A stretch of DNA of 64,000 bases from Colletotrichum lupini (Eukaryota; Ascomycota; Sordariomycetes; Glomerellales; Glomerellaceae), in contig NC_064675.1 of the NCBI RefSeq assembly GCF_023278565.1, positions 3,100,001 through 3,164,000 of the forward strand, given 5' to 3'. A program made the translations under genes and the position numbers. Shown piece by piece: positions 33,801 to 46,383 of this stretch (positions are counted from its first letter, which is position 1; the number at the start of each line of letters is the position of its first letter). The notes beneath the pieces were generated by a model, which worked only from the letters and a program-made list of their open reading frames with translations, was not told where the DNA came from and did no database searches.

Positions 33801-35180
33801 CCCAAATTGTGTCGTCAAAGTCTTGAACCATATCTCCTTATTGCAGTACTGGAAATGTGTGCGTGCTAGTGCGTTCTTGGAGACCTCTCCGTATACACAC
33901 GGCCACGTTCGACTCTCTCTCCCAGCCCCCCGCGTCCCTTTCCCATTTACCTTTCCCTCGTCGCCGTCCACCCTCTATCATGGAACTCAAAATTCTGGAC
34001 CAAAGAAAAGCGGACAGAAGAGGCGGGTAACGAAGACGAGGAGGCGGCCGCGGCGCGGCGGCATAGAAAGTGTAGAGTAAAGGACCCCTTGCGGCCTTAA
34101 ACTGAATTTCGAGAAATAAAGATGGTGTGGTGATTGTGAGGCAATTGCAGTTGATGACGAAGACGAAGACCTTCAACCAGACCTATACCAAGCCACGCTA
34201 CACTTCGTCCGGGAGGCTTAGGTATGATTAGGCGCTTTCCCCTTACGTACATTACGGGAAATATATCCCATGAACGGAAGCGGTGTTGCCTTGCAAAGGC
34301 CGCAAACGGCGCAATGCGGAGAACGGAGGCGGGCACGACGACGCCGGTCCTGGATGTGGCGCCGGTTCTCGACCAGCCTTCCGTCCTAAGCTAGCTATCC
34401 ATCTTGGCCTACTGCGCGACGGCAGATGGCGATCTTTACAATGGGATTCTGATGGATGTTGAAGGTGATCATGTCTCGTAGACTAGCTGCAACCGCAGAA
34501 CGCCATGTATCACCAGATCTCAACGCTCCTGGATGTGCATCGTGGACAACACCCGGTAGACCTTCCCGTCGCGGGTTCACCTCATGAGTGAGATGCGTAA
34601 AGAGCCTTCGAGGAACGGCCACTTAGCTACGCATCATGTCACAATTGCACGATATTAAGGAGATTTTCGTAATTAAACAGAATATTTAGCCACCTTCCAT
34701 CCATCAGGCTCTCTCAAATGCATTCAAGTTCATTGCTTCTTTTCCTCTTGCTATCCATCCATGGGGGCCAACTTCCCATCTCTCTCCTTCTCTCCTGCCC
34801 CCATCTCACTCTCTCACTGCCGCTGCCCGCCCGCAGTAGGATTCCGTCTTCCGCGGCGAGCCCGTCTGCTGGTCGAGACATCATGTTTGGTACAGAACTA
34901 CCTCCCACCTTTCCCCTCTTATTCCTGAACGCGGGCCAACAATAGCACAACCAAAAACGTATACCGCCTGATTCGCGAGGCAATATACGAGGGGATAGCC
35001 GGGAGGTAGGAAGAAAAATACAGTCGCGTAATCAAGGGAATCTTGGGAAACCGTCGGGTCGCCGTCTCATCGTCGGGAAGAAAGTTAATTTCATGAGCCA
35101 GCCTCCCCACGACGCTTTCTGGCTTGGGTCATGCAATTAGAAGTAAAGGGTATTGTAGAAAAAGCAAACGTTTTTGTTGT
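30836..35180. other. 4.3-kb stretch without a supported gene
   Basis: Only short overlapping ORFs of biased composition are present, none with a domain. A run of 14 C lies at 33300-33313, and long pyrimidine-rich blocks occur around 33600-34000 and 34690-34930. The right end contains the 3' flank of the G-alpha gene. I see no tRNA or other structured RNA. Confidence 0.5.
33300..33313. repeat. Poly-C tract, 14 bp
   Basis: An uninterrupted run of C in noncoding sequence. It is a mononucleotide microsatellite and prone to assembly or length error. Confidence 0.9.
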
Positions 35181-36478
35181 TCAAATCAGACCGCACAACC
35201 GCAGGTTCTCTTGAATGATGATGTCTAGTTAAAAGGTTAGCTTGAGTCTCTTTGTGCGCCTTGTCTCACGCAGTGCATGATGAACGTTAGACGTACCATT
35301 CACTGCCGCCATGACGAAGCGGATCTGAGTTGTGTCTGTCGCGCAGGTGAAGTGCGTGTAGATTTGCTTAGTCTCATGCTGGTTCAAGCTGACGAATCGG
35401 TTGAGAATGTAGTCGCACGCAGCAGCATAGTCATCTCCGCCTTCGTAATCGGGGAAGTAGTTCTTCATCGGGCTGACGGGGAGCTTCTCCTTGAAACGAT
35501 CGATCTTGTTCAAGAAGAGGATGATAGACGTCTTGATGAACCATCTTGAGTTGCAGATGGAGTCGAAGAGAGTCAAGGCCTCCTGCATACGGTTGACAGT
35601 CTCGTCCTCGAATAGCAGCTGGTCGTACTCGGAAATGGCGACCAGGAAGAGAATGGTAGTGACGTTTTCAAAGCAGTGAATCCACTTCTTTCGCTCAGAT
35701 CGTTGACCACCGACATCGAACATTCTGTAGGTCAGGTCGCCAATGATGAATGTGGTTTCCGTGATACCCGTTGTCTTGACACGCGATCGGAGGACATCCT
35801 GGTCATTGGGCATGTAGTCAGGAGCGGCGATACGCGCGATATTATCGAAATAGCTGGGTCTCGTTAGCGCACATGGCAATTTCCCACACGAGGAGCAGTC
35901 ACTCACTATCTTGCTGAATCGTTGAGCTGGTATTCGCGAGAGCGCTTGAAGCACTCTTGCACACCTCGATCCTTCCACAGCGCCTCAATCGCGCTTCCAA
36001 CTTCAGGAGGCAGAACATCGCCCTCGATCTGGGCGGGCTGCATGAAGATGGTTTGGACGTGGTACTCCATGCGCTGGTCCTCAAGGGGCAGCTCCAAGGA
36101 CTCCATTGCCTCGAGGATGACACGCATGGATTGCACCGTGTTGCTGAAGATAATCTCCTTGAAGGATTCCCGTTCATCGCGTGAGTAGCCGCCCTCGTGA
36201 ATCAGCTTCATCTGTTTCAGAATTGTCGACTTTCCGGATTCACCAGCACCTATAGAACTGTTAGAGAATCATTATGCAGCGATGCGATGATTGAACGTCG
36301 TCGGATGGCGCTAGGTACGGCGCGCACAGAACATGCAATCGCGGGCAGATGTTGACGTACCCAGAAGAAGCATCTTGATCTCGTTGCGCTGCATCATCTT
36401 ATCCCTCTTCAGCTGATTCTCGATTTCCTCATTGCGGGCCTTGCCCTCCTTGTCCTCCGTGCTCATTCCGCAACCCAT
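35181..36478 (-). CDS. Heterotrimeric G-protein alpha subunit, group I (Gi-like), 353 aa
   Basis: Four exons: 36478-36361, 36249-35907, 35853-35297 and 35224-35181. The frame closes at exactly 353 residues, the standard length for fungal group I G-alpha. MGCGMS at the start gives a myristoylation Gly2 and palmitoylation Cys3. The P-loop GAGESGKST covers 40-48. The switch II DVGGQ and the NKID box are intact. The C-terminus ends NLRLCGLI, with the Cys four from the end that pertussis toxin modifies in Gi proteins. The last exon is only 44 bp and encodes the 14 receptor-contacting residues. Relatives (Neurospora GNA-1, Magnaporthe MagB) work at the plasma membrane and control cAMP, growth and pathogenic development. 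Confidence 0.97.
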
Positions 36479-36886
36479 TTTGGCGGCTTGGTGTCGTTGG
36501 AAACGACGACTGGTAGAATAAAATTGATGGGATTAAAGGGAATTGGGGATTCAGTAAAGAATTGGGCGTTGCGCGTTGGAGACCTGAAAGAAGCAAAGCT
36601 TGTTAGCCAACCACGTCGCAGGTGGATGTGATGCCGACGGGCAAACGAGAGAGACGGGTCGAATTGTTTGGGGGCGACGGGCTGGAATGCGAAGTTGATC
36701 CAGGCGATGGCGGATAAGAGACGAAGAGTCGAAAGGTCGAGGGAGGATGCTACCATCGAGCGAGCGGGCAGGTGGAGGTGTTTCTCCTTTCTAGGCTGTC
36801 TCTTTTGTGTGTCTCGTTCGTTTCGCTTTCTCAATTCCCAGTGGCTCTATGTCGGCGCCGGCAAGTTGGAAGATTCGTGGTGCGTG

Positions 36887-36908
36887 TCTCTCTCTCTCTC
36901 TCTCTCTC
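36887..36908. repeat. (TC)11 microsatellite upstream of the G-alpha gene
   Basis: Eleven uninterrupted TC units about 410 bp before the G-alpha ATG; (GA)11 on the coding strand. Such tracts are common in fungal promoters and leaders. Confidence 0.9.
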
Positions 36909-39900
36909 GCCTGCATGCGGTAGGAAAAGTTGGATGAAACTCACCTCTTGGTCGTTGGATTGATGATGGAATCACTCAATTGACGATGAGTCGTCGAAAG
37001 ACGCAGCAAACAGGAAAAGAAAACACGAGCCGTTGGGCGGACGGTGGGAGGATGGGATGGTCGCGACAGGATTGGGAGACCAGGAGCAGGAGAGGGAGAG
37101 AGAAAAGAGAGGAATGGGTTGGGAGGTGCCTCTAATGTGGAGAGGAGAGATGGGAAAGGGCAAGGGTGGAGGAGTTATGAGCAAGGATGGCGGCGAGGGT
37201 GCTGCGAGGAACCAGAGGATAGTGGGAGAAAAAGAGTGGGCGGCAGTCGTCGCCGGGGCGGACAATGCGCTTCGGGGCGAGGTACGGGGATAAAAGTACA
37301 CTGTGTGAAAAAGACGGAGAGAGGCACGGCGGAGGCGAGGAAATGGCGAATTGGCGGTCTTTCCAACTTGGTGGACAATGAGGAGGGGGTAAGGCACGCC
37401 GCATGGGGGGAGGGCACGGGGGGGAAGGAGGGAACCAGTGGCACCAGCCTGTGGTGCCAGACGTGGTCCACGGGGTTTCCTACCAGGCTGGTGTCTGTCT
37501 ATGGACGCTGTACCTGTACCGATATGAGGCGTCCCGTTCTTTTGGACTTCAGATTGACAGCCCCGACTGGCTGTACCTGGCCATGATGGAGGAGTTGGCA
37601 GCAAGACTAGTGGCTTTTTGGGGGCCATCGCCGGGCGTCCTCGACACTGAAGCAGCCTGGTGGGGGACGCTGGACTCTGGAGGCTCCTTCCCGTGGCCAG
37701 TGCGCGGCAACGCACCTCACTTCACTTCACACCTCAAACTCGGGCTCACTTGACTTGAACTCATCACCAGCTCGCACTTATTTCAGCCATTTGCATTTCA
37801 CATATGTATATACACACTATGAAAGTACTATAATTTCCATGGCTTTCGCAAGCAATACATAAGAAAAGCTCCAGAGATCAAGGCCACGAGCATAGATAGG
37901 TACGATGTGGGCAATGCTTTGGACGCGAATATCCAGCTACCTTCCAGTAGGTACCTGTCCGTACGGCGCGTCCCTCTGGCTATAGTGCAGGGGCCAACAG
38001 GGGCTGGGAGTTCCAGAAGCACGGACAAGGTACATGTCCTGGCCTTGGTTTTGGTGCTAAGCTGTCTCTGGTGCGGCCCGGTACGTATCCACCTGTACCT
38101 GCTTTATGTGATATATCGCCTTACATAAGGGCATGTACGTACTTCTCGATGCATTTAGCCCCAGTTTCTCGTCTGGCCTCCCCGGTCGCTATTGTCTTAG
38201 GTTGTCCTGTCATCGCCTGTCTCTTCCTTTCCTGAGCCAAGCTAACGTCGATGTTCAGCGCCGTCTTCTCGCCCCGAGCTGACACTGAGAGATGCGGTTA
38301 GAGGCACCGCAGATCGGGAAGCCGATGAGATGGATGCTTTGTACCGTCCACAACCTACCTATTCCTTACGCGCCTACACCCACGCATACTCCGTACCTAC
38401 ACTACCTTTGCTCTGCTCCTGTGCAAGTGTCAGAAACACACGGCCAGACTGACGAAGACCTCGCCGACCAATCGACGACAACCTGCTAGACCTGGATGGA
38501 GACGATGACCAGGAGTGTCTTCCAGCGGGCGTGGATCCGCACCCAGGCCTTTGCAACGTTGAAATCACCGCGACCGGGCCAATAGACAGTGGAGAAGAGC
38601 TCGGCGAGGTCTCATCCAGCCAGAGGTTGCCCGCAACGAAGCCGAAGTCCCCTGGAGTCCCTGGCGTCTCTGGGCGGGAAAAGAACAGGGGAAAGGGGTC
38701 TCGCACTGGTCTGCCTGGCCTGACTGGTCTTGAAAAGTCCTTGTTCGCCGCCCTGACTAATGTAAAATTTCCTCGCGCTACCACTGACCATAGACCAGGC
38801 ACGGAGATGGCCTCTCTGGGCCCTGTGTGAGCTCTTCCTTCGGCCGGGTACGAATCCGCTAACTGCAATGGGACTCCATGTCTCTCCTAGACTACCGCTA
38901 CGGATACAATCTGTTGCTGTGTGGTAGTTAATATGGATCAAGCCACCTTTGGTGACTGGTCTAGGAACAATAATTAGGTGAGAAGCACGAGCCAATGCCA
39001 ATACGAACCGGAACTTTGACATATTATCTTGAGCTGACGCCCATTTAGCAAATTGACGGTTCGCGGTCTACAGCGACTTGACAACATCATGATGATTCCT
39101 ACGGGTGCAATCTGTGAACTCCGTAAGCGTCGAACGGCAACCCACCCTCTGCCGACCGGCAGTAGCATCTGCGGATGTGGAGGACTCGGGAGTCGGTCGG
39201 GGAGGGGGGACCGCGGGCGGGCTCAGTTCAGATTCAGTCCCAACCAGGAAGAAGAAAATCTGCACGCTTCCTTTTTCGCAACCATCTGCACCATAGCCTG
39301 CAGCTGCAAGCAACGCCAGACCATCCGCCGCGGCCAAGCAGACGAGAGATCCACCCATCCACAACCTACCCAACATGGATGGGTTATGGAACATTGGAAT
39401 TCGAGTAACGTCCTTCCATCGAAACTTCCATTGCAATTCTCGAAACACTACTGTCCTCGTCAGCCGCCTCCCTAGGGCAAGGAGGTGAACGAAGTTGTTG
39501 CCGTGGGCAAGGTCCTATCCACACCTTCAGGTCCTCCCTCCACAAGATCTACCCACCACCACGGCCTCGTTCATTACGGTGGCCACCCATCATGGAGTGC
39601 GGGTACTCCGTATTTACCAGGCCTTTACCCTACATACTCGTTGGTATGCACAGATCTGGATCTTAGTGTTAGTTGGACGCCAAACTGCATTGCACACTTA
39701 CCAGACAAACAAGCAAAAGACCCAAACTCTCCATACACTTGGCCGTCACCTTTTGATTCGCCCGCAAACGCTTCTGCAATCTGCACTGCCTCGACCTTGC
39801 TTCAGAAGACAGACCATGGATGTTGAGGTGGGACAAAGAACCCGCATGCTCAAAGGCAGCCTTCTCTCAAAACAGGCCTAAAGTACATGGAGACCAGTAG

Positions 39901-40436
39901 CATTCCCTTTCTTTTCTACTCCAAAGTGGGAACTCATGCTGTCAACTCAAAAAAAGAGCCAGACGCCAATGGGCCGGTCCATCGCTCTAGTTCTCTTTCA
40001 TCCATTAGGAAGAACCGGGGCCGCATCGGAGCTACGGTCCCACAACCATGGCGGCTACTCTACTCATCACCGTTCTAGCTCGTACAAGCGTCTCTGCCAC
40101 CACATTCGGCGTCAACGATATTACCTTCAGACCCGGAAGTCGTATGCATAGTCTCGTCCTGAGATCGTCCTTGCGCTTATTGGGGCAGGCAGCGGAATCT
40201 CGGATTGCCGTGATATCGGATTATCGCGAGAGATCCCGTCTTCTTGTCCACCCTTGCGCCCACTTAAGATGTTTGGCCGCTCCACCTCTTTTATGCGGTA
40301 TACCACACGCCGTCTATCGATAATTGGACAGTGTTGGCCAACTACTCTCAACGAGATCGTCGTCTGGGACACATTGAAAGATCCTTTTGATCAAAGAGCG
40401 ATATGATCAAAAAAAAACACGCTTGCTTGCCCTGGC

Positions 40437-40766
40437 CTATGTGTTTGCTTCAAATCTCGTCTCATTTAGCAATTCTCTCTTGTGTGCGTGGCGCAAAGTC
40501 TCCAGAAGCAAGAAGCTAACGTAATGGGAAAAGAGTAAGCAAAATATGCTTAGACACATACAAATCCTATCATCAGGGGCAGTGGCGTCCAACGCCTCGA
40601 TCAACTGTTCGAAAGCCCAGTTTGGATCTTGACTATCTGAATAATATTCTAGCCGGCTCACATTAGGAGCTATCATCACGCCAAGACAAGGCTCTATGTC
40701 GAATATTCCTCTACCCAAATCCAATATCAAATAACTGGTCGACAATAACAGCATTGTTTGCGGCAA
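40437..40766 (-). other. Possible relic ORF of 109 codons
   Basis: An open minus-strand frame with protein-like composition in its first ~65 codons (a hydrophobic start, then IAPNVSRLEYY and an acidic Trp-containing segment). It faintly resembles the leucine-rich C-terminal parts of fungal F-box proteins, but no domain is firm. A GTATGT...GTTAG intron-like stretch inside it does not restore a longer frame. It may be a gene fragment or chance. Confidence 0.15.
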
Positions 40767-43700
40767 GTAGTCATTTCACTATTTCCGAGTTTCCAACATC
40801 TTTGGGCCTCCGACTCAGCCCGAGATGTTTGCTTTTTACCAGTCCACGTACTCCTTCGCGTCTGCCCTCGGGCGCTTGCTACTTTGCTGCAAGCTGCCGC
40901 CAAGGTGATTCACCTACATATGAGTTCAGTGTTCAGTACTGGCTACCGCTACACACGATTCTGCTTGCACATGGTACCATCGGCGGATCAAAAGCTAGTA
41001 CTAACAAAATCCTGCCAGTAAACAAGATCTACGTCTGAACGCGATAATCTGTTCCGGTACCCAGATCCCCATTGACGCACGGGCTCAATAAACCCGAAAA
41101 GTCGACCTCAATGTCTGTTCAAAGAATCGCTCGGCCGTGTTTGAGCATCGAGCAAAGCAGGCTTTGCACTAAGAAAGCCACCGACCCAAGCTGCTCGGCA
41201 ATAGACGAAGCTGTGAAGCTCAAAGAGAGACATCATTCATACTGACTCGGTCCTGTTGCATTGATTGGCTGTCAGAGCGCCTCGACGGCTTAGATCTTGG
41301 AAATGGTACTTGTAGGGCAATCATTGCAGCCAGCCAATAAAACGCCACACGAACATGATCATGTATCGAGAGCTAAGCACCACATTAACCACAAGTCACG
41401 GTATCGAGATGGGCGCTCCGACTTGCGATACTGCCGGAGCCACCCTCTTAGTCGGCCGACTTAAAATATGAAAACTTACTTCTCTGGAAAGCAAACAACA
41501 GAGCAAACAGACCAGAAGCGGTATCTACTTCGCAGGCTCACCGGGGAGAACCGTCTGAAGCCCAGGGCATTCGGCGCTTCGTCGTTACGTCTAAACCCTT
41601 ACAGGGCGCACAGATTATCACGTCTTTCACATCGAAGTCAACGTACGCGTTGACACATTGGAGAGGGTAGGTATCTCTTGATTTACCGCTCAGTGACATG
41701 AGAGCCAACGCCTGGAGTTTGGGACGGTTAGACTCCACCATTTTAGCTGCCTTGAAACACCAAGCCATCTTAGCCGACCATGCAAGGGCAAAATATCACC
41801 CACCCTTGCTGGTAACTGTATGCATTAACACAGTCAGGCTGTTGTGAATCTCATCTGCGTTACGATAATACGATGGCGGTCGAAGCCTCCTCGAGGCGGG
41901 CACAGAAAGATCGGACAGTGATCTCGGGGTTCCATTCCGCTGACCTGCAGGCGTGCACTTCCCGAACCTGTTTGGACTTGTCGATCATCACCAAATTTTG
42001 GACGGTTTTCTGGGGGGGCACAACGGGGCTATCGAGAATGTGCCCCTACCATGCGGTATCCGTACCAGGTAACACCATCCTCACTGTCGAAAATACGGTC
42101 TGAAGTGGATTCTCAGTATTTCATGCAATGGATAGACCTTGCTCTGGCCCCTCGTTTGTTGTAATTCGGAGTCCAGACTTCTTGCCTCTCAGGTCTCACT
42201 CGATGGCACGTCTCAAAGGCGAGACTCTCTACAGTGTGCTGGTGGGGAAGCAGCTCCAGATCGACAAGCCAGATGAGGGACATCTGCTTTTGCAAACCAA
42301 GGCTTTAGCAGCCGCCGTCCGAGAGACTTTGACAAGAACGCCGTCTAAAGCGGCTCTCAAAAGGGAACCAATAGAAGCATTTGACAAGCCGGCGTACCTA
42401 GACATCTCGCATCCGAAATAAGGTAATTTCGCACATTCACTAGATGCATTGCAAGCAGCCGGTCGGAAACTACCAGAGAAACTATTCCCGCCTGGTACAG
42501 GGAGGCCACATGGCAGACGAGCTGCCTTTTCCTCAAAGTAAAGCGGGATCCATCCAAGCCATTGGCAGAGGCTGGGGGCTCATAGTACGTAGTCATCGCA
42601 CGCCTGAAGAGGCAAATCTGTGGAGTTGCAAAAAGTCGTTCCACGGGGGATCACGAGAAGGCTCTTTTTAATTGAAGAGGACCCAAAATTGTGGAGGCTC
42701 TCTTCGTTTCCGAGGCCCGGTCCCATCCACTCACACCGTCTTCGTCGTCAAGGTCGTCTTGCCCATTTGCCTCTGCCGCCCACTGACCCAGTGCAACTAC
42801 ATGAGTGGACGAATAGCAGTGCGTACAGTTGGTGAACGCGCACTAAAAAGTTGGCAGATGGAGCGTTCCCTGCGCGTCGTCCTCTTGCATGTCATGCAGG
42901 TACGAAGATGGTGCTCTGCAAGGTCGTTGTAGTAATGAGCGGCACCCTCTTACGATCATCTGCTGTTCCCCTGAAGACTCCCCCTAGTGAAGGTTACCTT
43001 TCGCGGAAAATCGTCATTATTCCATCTGGACTTTGGCCGGCTAGTTCGGACGGCGTGTGCTTTGACCTTGGGTACTGACGATTGGGTTTCTCCTGTTATG
43101 GAGTATTACACAGTAGATGCTGAAGCATCCGGAAAGGAGAAAAACGAAGAAGAAAAAAGAGAACGTGGTGTTCTAGAAGGGCCCACCGAAGCTTTCCGCC
43201 CCTGAGCCTGCCTCTTGTGTAACCACCATCTGGCACATCATACAGACGAGCTGGCGTCCAATCCATGACTCCAGCGCTCCTTCGTTGGCCACCGTGGATA
43301 TCGTCCTCCACTCCGGCTGTTCGAGTTTTGTTTCGGACTGGACTAGATCCTCATGGATCCGGAAAGCTGTGAAACGAAGCCTCTTCGCTGTGTGCTCTAG
43401 AATACTGTTATGCGGATGATTTGAATTAGGACAATTGGGAGACGAAGGATATCATTCTACCTTGGGGAGACATACAGAAACCGCGGAACATACGGTAAAG
43501 CGCCACCAACCAGAGTACGGGTTCAAGCGATGCCTGTGGCGTTCGCAGCCGCCTGAAGAGTTAGAACGATGTCCAAGCATAGCTCCTGCCCCTGTAGATC
43601 ACACAAGTCACTTGAGGAGGGCTTGTGCGTCCCCAGAGTCCTGGACACAGAAGACACAGCCACACAGCATAGGAATGGAACCTAGACTGATAGACCAAGA

Positions 43701-44004
43701 TGGGGCGAATGGGTTCGCCCATCATGGAACCGGTCGTATGGCAGAACCGTACTGCACCGGGCAGCCAGAGACGGAAGCCGGACCGGCCAGCACAAGCGTC
43801 ATCGGCCGGAGCAGAGCCCCGCAATTACGTTGCCGGCACCGAAAAACAAGCTTGCTTAGCGCCGTCATACCAACCTCTCTGCCCGCATCTTGGACGCGAA
43901 CTTGAAGCTTGTTTTGCTCGCGGCCGCATTATTCTTCTTCATTCCTCTGCCAATTCCACCACGGACAGCGTCTTGAAGTCAATTGAGCGCGCAAACGGGC
44001 AAAC

Positions 44005-45023
44005 ATGTCTATCCCTATGAACCGCCTGGGCGGCCGCGGTAAGCAACTTCGCCATGTTTCGTTTTCGAATCCTTCTGGAGCCATGGCTTGAAATCCGAGA
44101 CCGCCACAAACAGGCCCGGATCAATACAATGCTGCTGCTCGACATTTGGGCCCCGGACGCGCGCTGACACGAGCATAAATTTTGCAGCCTTCAGCCACGC
44201 CGACAACGACGACGACGATACGGAGCGCGAGTACGATCGCCTCCGTGACCTCGCCCGCGAGGAAGCCAACAAACGCAATCAGGCCTTTGAGCGCGTAAGT
44301 GGCCCCAGCCCAAGCCTAAGCCCAAGCCGAAGCCTTGTCCAAAACACGTGGTTTTGAGTTTTGTGTGATGCCGCAAGACTAACACCAACCCTCGATGCTC
44401 TCCAGTCTCAACAAGCCTACCAGTCGGGCGATGGCGCGGCCGCCAAGGAGCTCTCGAACGAGGGCAAGCGCCACGCGCAAAAGATGGAGGACTACAACCG
44501 CCAGGCGTCCGAATTTATCTTCCGGGAGAACAACGCCGCCGGCCGTGTGACGGGCAGCTGCGTCGACCTGCACGGGCAGTACGTCGAGGAGGCGGAGCGC
44601 ATCCTCGAGGAGCGCATCCGCGCCGACCGGGCGCGGGGCCAGGAACACTTGCACGCCATCGTCGGCAAGGGAAACCACTCGACGGGCCACGTGCAGAAGT
44701 TGAAGCCGAGGATCGAGGCCATTTGCCGCGAGATGGGACTCAAGTACTCGACCGAGGAGAACGCCGGCCGGATCTACATCAACCTCCAGGGCGGGGATGC
44801 AACGATGCCGCCGCCGCCTCACACTGGTGGTGGACAGCAACACCACGGAGGCGGCCAGCAACAGCACCATGGCGGTCAGAACCAGCAGCACGGCGGGCAG
44901 ACCCACGGTGGACAACAGCAGCACCACGGCGGCCAGAACCAGCAGCAAAACCAGGACGAGACTGGCGACTTGGTCGTCAAGATTCTCAAGAAGCTGGAGA
45001 AGGCTTGCTGTATCGTCATGTAA
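44005..45023 (+). CDS. DUF1771-Smr domain protein with C-terminal CaaX-like motif, 252 aa
   Basis: Three exons: 44005-44038, 44188-44294 and 44406-45023, with GTAAGC and GTAAGT donors. The frame closes at 252 residues. A charged helical DUF1771 region (~25-90) precedes the Smr domain, with DLHG at 100-103 and the GKGNHS loop at 134-139, the expected signature. Smr domains are often DNA/RNA-binding and can be nucleases. Residues ~180-225 are a Gly/Gln/His-rich low-complexity stretch with GGQ and QHH repeats. The protein ends KACCIVM: Cys-Ile-Val-Met fits a CaaX prenylation site, with a second Cys in front that could be palmitoylated. That suggests membrane anchoring, unusual for an Smr protein; this is inference. 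Exon 1 encodes only 11 residues. Confidence 0.88.
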
Positions 45024-45860
45024 GGGGGTCTTGGTCTCTGTTGTGGCCTTCTCCGCTTGCTACCCCCTTTATGGCTTTCGGCTGCCGAGACGCATCATTG
45101 TATGCGGCCCGGCCTTTTTTTGAACCTTGGATACCCAGCGGACTCAACGTGAAATGGTAATGTCTTCTATTCTTCTGAACCTATGTATATATAGGCTTGA
45201 TACCCTGGCGAGACGTCACTGGACTCGGTCGCTTCGGGATTGGATATAGGGCGACGTGCGTTTTGTCCACGTCAGGATAACTTAAATACATCATTCAAGA
45301 ATTTTTTTGATATAATTGGAACCAATTCCTCGTCCACGGTGTTTGCTGTGTCTTGAAAGAAATAAACAAACTCGATACCTCCGAAATCTCGAATTAAGAT
45401 TGGTCTTTTGAATTTGACGGCCGAGGTTAACGCTTCAAAGCTGTGTAGAGAGCCCTCGCCAGTGCCGGATGACAACCAATATCGGCTCGGCATTCAAAGT
45501 AGTAGAGCAGAGTCTCCCAGATAAAGGCAGTGACTCTCGCGCATCGGAATTCCCATTGAAGTCTATGCATCTATCCGAGGTGAAGCTCCAAACGAAATCC
45601 CGATAGGTTCTTATCGTTATCGGAGCTCTAGCGCTGTCTGATTTATAGAGATCTGATTGGCCAGCGCTGACTGGGGGTAAGGCAAGCTTGCCTGCCATCC
45701 CGTTCGGCGCAGCGCTGCTCTGCTGAGGAAGTGCTTTAACCAAAGAAATTTCAACCATCGTCATCGCCCCCAGAATCAACCACAACTTCCATCACGTACC
45801 ACCCGGCCTCGCATATACCCTGTCAACTTCACGAGTTCATCAGATCAATCACATTTCAAA
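45024..45860. other. Intergenic region between the Smr-protein gene and TIM9
   Basis: Holds the 3' flank of the Smr-protein gene and the promoter and leader of TIM9. No supported ORF. Confidence 0.5.
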
Positions 45861-46383
45861 ATGGACGCGTAAGCTTTACCCCCCTTGAATGATCCCCTGG
45901 AAGTACTAGAGGAACATAGAGATCAGACATAGCGACTAACGCGCAATTCTCTATCACCAGCCTTACCAAGACCGAGGAGGCCCAGCTCCAGCAGAGACTT
46001 CAGAAGCGCCAGGTCAAGGAGTTCATGAACGTACGTTTCTCTCTTCAACCTCCCGTTCCGCCATTCACCAAAAAAAAAACACGAAACAATCCGTTCCTCC
46101 GTCTCCCATGTTTCTTTCCTCCTTCGGTCGCTGTTCGAAAAAGCGACAAGACTCCCAAGACTCTGTGGCTAATCCCTTCCCCCCCTTTTTACAGCTCTTT
46201 GGCAACCTCGTCGACCACTGCTTCACCTCGTGCATCGACGACTTCACCTCAAAGTCCCTCTCCTCCCGCGAGACCGGCTGCATCACCCGCTGCATCCAGA
46301 AGCAGATGTTCTCCCAGCAGCGCCTCAGCGAGCGCTTCCAGGAGCACAACGCCCAGATGACGGCCCAGATGCAGGGACAGTAA
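45861..46383 (+). CDS. TIM9: Mitochondrial import chaperone TIM9, 88 aa
   Basis: Three exons: 45861-45868 (only 8 bp), 45961-46030 and 46195-46383, joined in frame to 88 residues. The twin Cx3C motif is visible: Cys35-x3-Cys39 and Cys55-x3-Cys59, sixteen residues apart (Cys39 to Cys55). FxNLVDHCF and the C-terminal helix ending ERFQEHNAQM match Tim9 better than Tim8, Tim10 or Tim13. Tim9 with Tim10 forms the hexameric small-TIM chaperone of the intermembrane space that escorts hydrophobic precursors to TIM22. The first exon encodes just Met-Asp and two thirds of an Ala codon, so an ORF caller misses the start. Confidence 0.93.

Larger units (their letters stand above)
36479..44004. other. 7.5-kb stretch without a supported gene
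   Basis: The region between the divergent G-alpha and Smr-protein genes holds only short biased ORFs. The part next to G-alpha (36479-37750) is purine/pyrimidine-skewed and contains a (TC)11 tract, consistent with a long promoter and leader. From ~38100 to 44000 composition is ordinary. One minus-strand frame at 40437-40766 looks slightly protein-like and is listed separately. I see no tRNA or transposon remnant. Confidence 0.5.

Noticed and set aside
36972..37715. 247-codon minus-strand ORF and overlapping plus-strand ORFs
   Set aside because: Strong purine/pyrimidine skew upstream of the G-alpha gene opens all frames; no domain.
44379..44948. 189-codon Leu/Val-rich minus-strand ORF
   Set aside because: Antisense of the Smr gene's Gln/His/Glu-rich exon.
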